Origin: [Phialemoniopsis] sp. UDSM-2020
Lineage: Eukaryota; Ascomycota; Sordariomycetes; Thyridiales; Thyridiaceae
Reading direction: 5' to 3'
Assembly (NCBI GenBank): GCA_018873225.1
Contig: JAEILZ010000002.1
Coordinates: forward strand, 2,852,001-2,916,000
Length of the DNA stretch: 64,000 nucleotides
Below the pieces are notes generated by a model. That model was given only the letters and a program-made list of their open reading frames with translations. It did not search any database and was not told the DNA's origin. Positions 59,310 to 64,000 of the stretch are shown piece after piece. Every line of letters begins with the position of its first letter. The first letter of the stretch is position 1. The translations under genes and the position numbers were made by a program.

Positions 59310-59782
59310 ATGGCTATAATACACGTCGTCATGTTTTCGTTTGCGCCTCTTGCGACGCAAGAAGAGGTACAGGGTGTAAGTGTCACGTCTTCCCAAGGGC
59401 GGAATACAGTTTCGACCTGTTGACCACAATGGCAGGTATGCGACCGGATGCTCGCATTGAAGGACAAATGCATACACCCCCAAACGAACAAGCCCTATGT
59501 CAAGTCGGGCATGGGAGGAAAGGACAACAGCCCCGAGGGATTACAGGTGAGCTCTGAAACCCTTGAGCTGCCCGTCGTCCTGGTTTGGTTGATAGCTAAT
59601 ACCCGTGCGTGAACCCCGCTTCCTAGGATGGCATCTCTCACGTCTTCGTGAGCGAGTTTGAGAGCGAGGAGGACAGAAAGTACTACTTGGAAAAGGATCC
59701 CGAGCACCTGGCATTTGTCGAGAGCATCAAGGGCATTGTCTCCAAAGCCCAAGTTGTCGATTTCTGCCCCGGCGTGTTCTGA
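59310..59782 (+). CDS. Stress-responsive A/B barrel (Dabb) domain protein
   Basis: Exons 59310-59375, 59436-59546, 59627-59782, introns 60 and 80 bp, 110 residues, the whole chain being one dimeric alpha/beta barrel domain. Seen: the opening strand IIHVVMFSF, the conserved GISHVFVSEFESEEDRKYYLEKDPEH segment (a His-containing strand then the typical 'yl.dP.H..f' helix), and the closing strand VVDFCPG. Dabb proteins include stress-induced plant proteins and polyketide-shaping cyclases such as olivetolic acid cyclase, so a small-molecule role is possible. No polyketide synthase is in the window. Confidence 0.92.
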
Positions 59783-60749
59783 AGTCATTGCGCCTAGGTC
59801 ATCAAGTTCGACGTGAGGGGAAATGTCCTTGTGGTGACGTTGAGCGTCGACGGATTGGCTTTGATTGGCATGCACCACCAAGGATCACCCAAAATTGGGA
59901 CATTGTGAACTGTTGGAAATGATTAGATGAGCAAGTATTTGATTCTTCCTAGCCTATCATGTTTCTATATCAAGCGCCATAATTATTTGGTTACGTATCT
60001 TGTTGACACTGGTTGAAGTAGCTACTTTAGCACCTCAAAATGACCTAGGTTGACCGCTGTAGAGGTGCTGAGGTGGTGCTGTCTGGATCCCCTAACCCAT
60101 CACACCAGTTCCCCGCATTGTCCCCCTGACGGATGAGTATCCGGAGCAAAGCTCCAGTGGGCAGTTCGCTGGCCAGTCAGGGATCTTCTTTAGCTCTCGA
60201 GGCGAGCCTGGATTTTTTCTGTTCGCTACGTCATTTCTCCACCTGAACTACCGCTCTCGCCTGCCTCTCGATTTATCTGCCTTTTACACCCACGCGAAAT
60301 AGGAACCATCGGCGCAAAGCAAATCAACACTGTTTTTCACGGAAAAGACGCGTTTCTGACAGCGGGCCTGTAAGAAATCCTAGAAAAGCAATTATCCACC
60401 AGTGAGTGGGCTGGTGGTAAATGCTTGATCGACGCGGCGCATTGTGCTACAACAAACAACCTGGTTTTACGGGTCGCCTCGAAATCACCCCACTCCTCCA
60501 GCTCCCTCGCACCTCGATACAACACCTGAGTCGGGAGCTCTCCACCACCACTACTACTACCACCGCTACCATCACCTCCAGCCCTGCGCTGCCTGTCTCG
60601 CCTTGCCCTGCCTTCTTCTCAATCACCTCCAGCTTCCCGACCTGCTTCGACAACGCCGACAGCAGACTTCCCCTCACATTGCGCAGGCGTCGCATTCCTC
60701 CAACTATACCTTTCCCTCCCGTCTCAACCCATTGCGAACCGCCGTCACG
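59783..60749. other. Intergenic, Dabb gene to low-complexity protein
   Basis: No gene recognised. The 60540-60580 stretch has CCA/ACT triplet repeats inside the probable leader of the next gene. Confidence 0.5.
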
Positions 60750-62114
60750 ATGTCGCAGCAGCAATCGCATCCCATGATTATAAACCTTCCCCAGCCACCT
60801 TCAAATCCAGACACTCCGTCTGAGATGCCGTGAGTACCCCCAACTCCCTCCACCAAACATACGGTCGCTTCTGCCGACTTCTTAATTGTGATGCGATGTC
60901 ATATCCTTCCTTACAGAGCAGAGAGTTAAAGCCCAGACTCGCTAACAAACCCTCATAGCGGCACCCCCACCAGCACGACTACCTCCCTGTCTGCCCTGTC
61001 GACTACCGCGATCAAAGATGGTCATCGTGGTCACGCCCTCGCATCCGCTGGCGGCCGAGGCCATGGCCACCATGCTTCGACCAATAGTCTCGAGGCGGAA
61101 CGGGCAGATCGCATCTCTCGCTTAGCTGGTCTCTCTACAGTCTCGACTCTGCGCCCCCCACACGGCCACCACGGTCAGCACCAGAACTTGTCCACCCAGA
61201 CTACACCCACCTCGAGTGGCTTCACTGCTGGTGGTGCCCAGGGCCTCACCCCCGCGTATTTCGACGCTCAGGGCCAGCCGATCGCTCCTACTAAGATGAG
61301 TACGGTCGGAACCGCGTCTGCGACTGAGAGTGTCGGCGGCAGAACCCTTGGCGATGGTCGCGAAGATGATCAGGACATGCCTGACAACGAGGAGGATCTG
61401 TTGAGCATGGACACCAACTACCGCGAGACGGAGATGGACTCGGCTAGCGGCTATCTCGGTGCTGGGGCGGGCGAGATTGACCCTATGGATGAAGACCTAG
61501 CCACTCGATCTGTGGGCGGATACGACGATAGGATGAGCGATGACGGCTCCGCGAGCCTCGTTGGCTTCGGCGAGGGCGCCGGTAGTACTGTGAGCGGACC
61601 TATCTACCACCGCCGACCGATCCCGGGTGGAAGCTCTGCTGGCGCCATGGCAAATATCTGGGGACTGGAGCGCAGCAGCTCTGGCTTGAGTGAAGGTGGC
61701 ACTGTTGGTGGCCAGCGCCGAGATACTGTTCGGCCTGGCGATAGAGAGGGCATCGATACCCCCATCAGCATCAACGCTGCTGCAGAGCGACGCGAGGCTC
61801 GCATGATGGACGGAATCGCAACTGATGGCGGCGGCACGAGCGCCTTTGTCGACACCACTGCCCGTGGCCCGATTCCTGTTGGCCAGGTCCAGGCAAATAC
61901 GAGCGCGGTACGCGAGACTCAGCAGCCTACTTCACATCAGCAGCTACAGCAGCAGGAGCTTCAGCAAGGAAACCTCCGGCCACGAGACGCTGCCGAGCGT
62001 ATCCTGCGAGATCGACTCGATGATGGTGAGGCGCGTGTTGGCGGTCCTGCGCTGGGCAGCCCGGGACAGGGCGGAGAGCACCTGGGCAAGTTCTATTTTG
62101 AGGATCGCAAGTGA
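60750..62114 (+). CDS. Conserved-looking low-complexity protein, unknown function
   Basis: Exons 60750-60829 and 60959-62114 with a 129 bp intron, 411 residues. Rich in Gly, Ser, Thr, Asp and Gln, with a His/Gly patch (HGHHA) and a short ordered-looking motif ADRISRLAGLSTV near residue 75. An acidic segment follows (DDQDMPDNEEDLLSMD), then Gly-rich linkers, a GPIYHRRPIPGG motif, and a Gln-rich stretch before the C-terminal LGKFYFEDRK. The mix of short motifs in disordered sequence suggests an adaptor or regulatory protein. I do not recognise the family. Intron ends GTGAGT and CATAG are convincing. Confidence 0.75.
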
Positions 62115-62848
62115 GGAGGAGGGAGCACTTGAAACGGGGTTCTTGGTCTGCTTCGATGTTTTCTCATGACCACGGTGATGGAAAATGCGTGTGCCAGGTA
62201 CAGACACTCGTTACTGTACAAAGCGTTCGAGCTGCTTTGAAATTTTCGACGATGGGGGAGAAGGTTCTTACGACCGGCCATTAAGACACGAGAAAGGTTT
62301 CTCAACTGAGCAGCTCGCCAGGGCTGATACCTTTCCGAAGAAGGGGGCAGACGAGTGATGTGGTATCCGTCACAGTTTAGGTAGCGCTGCTATGAGGAGT
62401 TAGGGGTCTCGGAAGGGTTTTATGTACTACTAGCATCGCACTGAATTCCATTTCATCAATCAATTGACGCAAGCCCGTCATGCTTCATCATCTGTCTTGA
62501 CTCTCACAAACTGTCTGGGGTAGCACTGAGTACGCAGACAGCTTTTTCGGCTGTCACCCACATCCGACATCTAGGATCCCTCTCGAGGACTCCGGTCTTT
62601 CGACTCCTCGAAGAGAGGGTTATCCCATTACCTAAATTCCGACAGGCTAATAGTATTTACTATGTAGTGTTCTATCATTTACCCTTCTCATCTCTGTAGA
62701 AGCTTGTGCTGTGCCTCCAGCCATTGGAACACGGAGTGATTCTGTAGGTCATAGAGTCAACGCACTGTTCGTGTCAGGTATGTTCTCGCGTTTGGTGGCA
62801 TTTCACACATCAATCTTGGGAGTCGATATATTGCCACCCGAGATACCA
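62115..62848. other. Intergenic, convergent 3' flanks
   Basis: 3' sides of two convergent genes. Nothing else recognised. Confidence 0.5.
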
Positions 62849-64000
62849 TCATCGACAAGACTTTGTGATAGAGTTCTCCCGTTGTCTGTGGCTCGTCGAA
62901 TCCCAACACGGCTGTTGTGATCTTTTCGGGTCAGTTTTACATTTACTTTGCGTAACCCTTGGATGTTGCTCCTGGTATGATGACACTTTCATGTTGTTGT
63001 GGCGTTCGTTTCGTGGCGACAAGTAATTCATAGACGAAGACGTTCTTACTGCCTCCTTTTGGCGACAAATGTCCTCAAACGGACCTCCAACGTCACCTCC
63101 CTGTTCACACAGCGCATCGACTAGACGAGGTAGTGAGTGAGCAAAAGCATTGACCCTTTTCCGGATTCTTACGTATGCTTTTGACGTCCCCTCATGCTGT
63201 TTCCACCGTTGAACACACTCCGCAGTCTTTGGCCTTCCCCGTCTGCAGTAATGGCACTTGATCTGGTGGCTGATCAAGTCGAATAAGGTGTCGTATCCTG
63301 GCCGATGCGTTTCTCCGTGTCTGTCGTTGGTCAGAAAGGAGCTAGCCCAGGGCATGTCATAATGCTCATCATGATCGTCGAACAGGATCCCCCCTTCGAC
63401 CTCCTGAAAACCCTTGATCTCGGCAACGGGCAGTACCACATATTCATACAGGCAGAGCCCCTGCGAGAACCTTGGAACATGTTTCTCGTATGTTGGTGGT
63501 AGCTGCAGCCTCGTGTCCCAGAAAGGCTGTTCAGATTTCTCTGAGCCCCATGGCTTGTGCCGATAAATGAGCGTCCGAAATATGTAACCCCCAGGTAGCC
63601 TCGCCAGTAGTGCTGTAGCATCTTGCATCTTGGCAAAAGTTAAGAGAAATGGGGCGAGATGGTCTTCATTGTTGTGGCGTTTGTGGATCATGATGAAAGC
63701 CGTGCGGATCGACTGGACCTGCTTGAGGAGGCGCGTCACAAGAGTGTCGTCCAAACTCGCGACGCCGAAGCATCTCCCGTGTCCATGCCCTTTCTCATCA
63801 CACCACGTAATGGTGATCCAAAGCCATCCGAGCGGATGATAGCTTGGCATTATCTGGATGAGGAATAAACGGAGATCTGTGAGTGTTGGGGGCACACACA
63901 CATCTTCCATCTCCCGCCTGGCCTGTCGACTTGTGTTCAACAATTCTGTGCCGCTGTCTTCCGAGACCAGTTCGAAGATCCGACTTCTGATATGCAAAGG
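62849..64000 (-). CDS. F-box-like fungal protein, 5' part outside window
   Basis: Open frame of at least 382 codons continuing past the right edge; the frame is already open at the last base, so the true start is not visible. The visible beginning (LHIRSRIFELV...LLNTSRQARREM) resembles the F-box-like LP-ELR-IYE...L-TSRQ-R-E motif of a large fungal family, and the body has WITITW...RPGYDTLFDLISHQ and a CHYCRRG pair of cysteines. Fungal members are mostly uncharacterised. The last 60 residues are polar and low in structure. An intron near the 3' end cannot be excluded. Confidence 0.6.
   Translation of the reverse strand, partial: PLHIRSRIFELVSEDSGTELLNTSRQARREMEDVCVPPTLTDLRLFLIQIMPSYHPLGWLWITITWCDEKGHGHGRCFGVASLDDTLVTRLLKQVQSIRTAFIMIHKRHNNEDHLAPFLLTFAKMQDATALLARLPGGYIFRTLIYRHKPWGSEKSEQPFWDTRLQLPPTYEKHVPRFSQGLCLYEYVVLPVAEIKGFQEVEGGILFDDHDEHYDMPWASSFLTNDRHGETHRPGYDTLFDLISHQIKCHYCRRGRPKTAECVQRWKQHEGTSKAYVRIRKRVNAFAHSLPRLVDALCEQGGDVGGPFEDICRQKEAVRTSSSMNYLSPRNERHNNMKVSSYQEQHPRVTQSKCKTDPKRSQQPCWDSTSHRQRENSITKSCR

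Noticed and set aside
54281..59782. A psilocybin-type gene cluster
   Set aside because: Only the PsiD-like architecture is present; no kinase, methyltransferase or P450 is adjacent.

Overview
The window is nuclear DNA of a filamentous ascomycete, most likely a Sordariomycete. The evidence is compact genes with 50-100 bp introns (GTRAGT-type donors, CTAAC/CTGAC-like branch sites), a hydrophobin, a Zn2Cys6 regulator with a fungal-specific C-terminal domain, a WOPR (Gti1/Pac2) gene, fungal-type P450s and fungal small secreted proteins. I rebuilt 26 gene models by joining exons. Phase and total length divide by three in all the complete ones except the frameshifted WOPR gene. There is no operon structure, and I recognised no tRNA, rRNA, CRISPR or intact transposon.

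Layout. 0-14.2 kb mixes housekeeping and accessory genes: a P450 cut by the left edge, saccharopine dehydrogenase LYS1 with a perfect CPC1/Gcn4 box, a 10-cysteine secreted protein, a SET-domain protein with a signal peptide, a frameshifted WOPR gene, a Gal80-like Gfo/Idh/MocA protein and a second, complete P450 of the same general type. 14.2-17.7 kb has no recognisable gene and leads into a hydrophobin. 18.6-24.5 kb is mostly housekeeping: polyprenyl diphosphate synthase (COQ1) divergent from a Vma12-like V-ATPase assembly factor, an ECO-type zinc-finger protein and an NADPH-dependent alkenal reductase-like enzyme. 27.5-38.8 kb has a conserved cysteine-free secreted protein, a 1250-residue Reb1/TTF-I-like Myb protein, a large disordered protein with an octapeptide repeat array and an in-frame TAG, and a mitochondrial P-loop NTPase.

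38.8-45.9 kb is a 7.1 kb interval without a supported gene, ending in a pyrimidine-rich leader of a Zn2Cys6/AT-hook transcription factor. Allantoinase (49.5-51.2 kb) follows, with a cluster of GATA motifs upstream. After another 3 kb gap comes a phosphatidylserine-decarboxylase-like protein with the N-terminal domain shared with the tryptophan decarboxylase PsiD, then a hypothetical protein, a multi-pass membrane protein, a Dabb (A/B barrel) protein, a low-complexity conserved protein and an F-box-like gene cut by the right edge.

The genes do not form one obvious pathway. Regulatory logic is readable at LYS1 (general amino-acid control) and allantoinase (nitrogen GATA control). The items most worth a second look are the PsiD-like decarboxylase, the secreted SET protein with a GC-AG intron, the broken WOPR gene, the in-frame TAG and octad repeats in the 33-36 kb gene, and 11-bp-phased TTACTCGA motifs at 52.7-53.0 kb. 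I found nothing that by itself demonstrates a new biological system.
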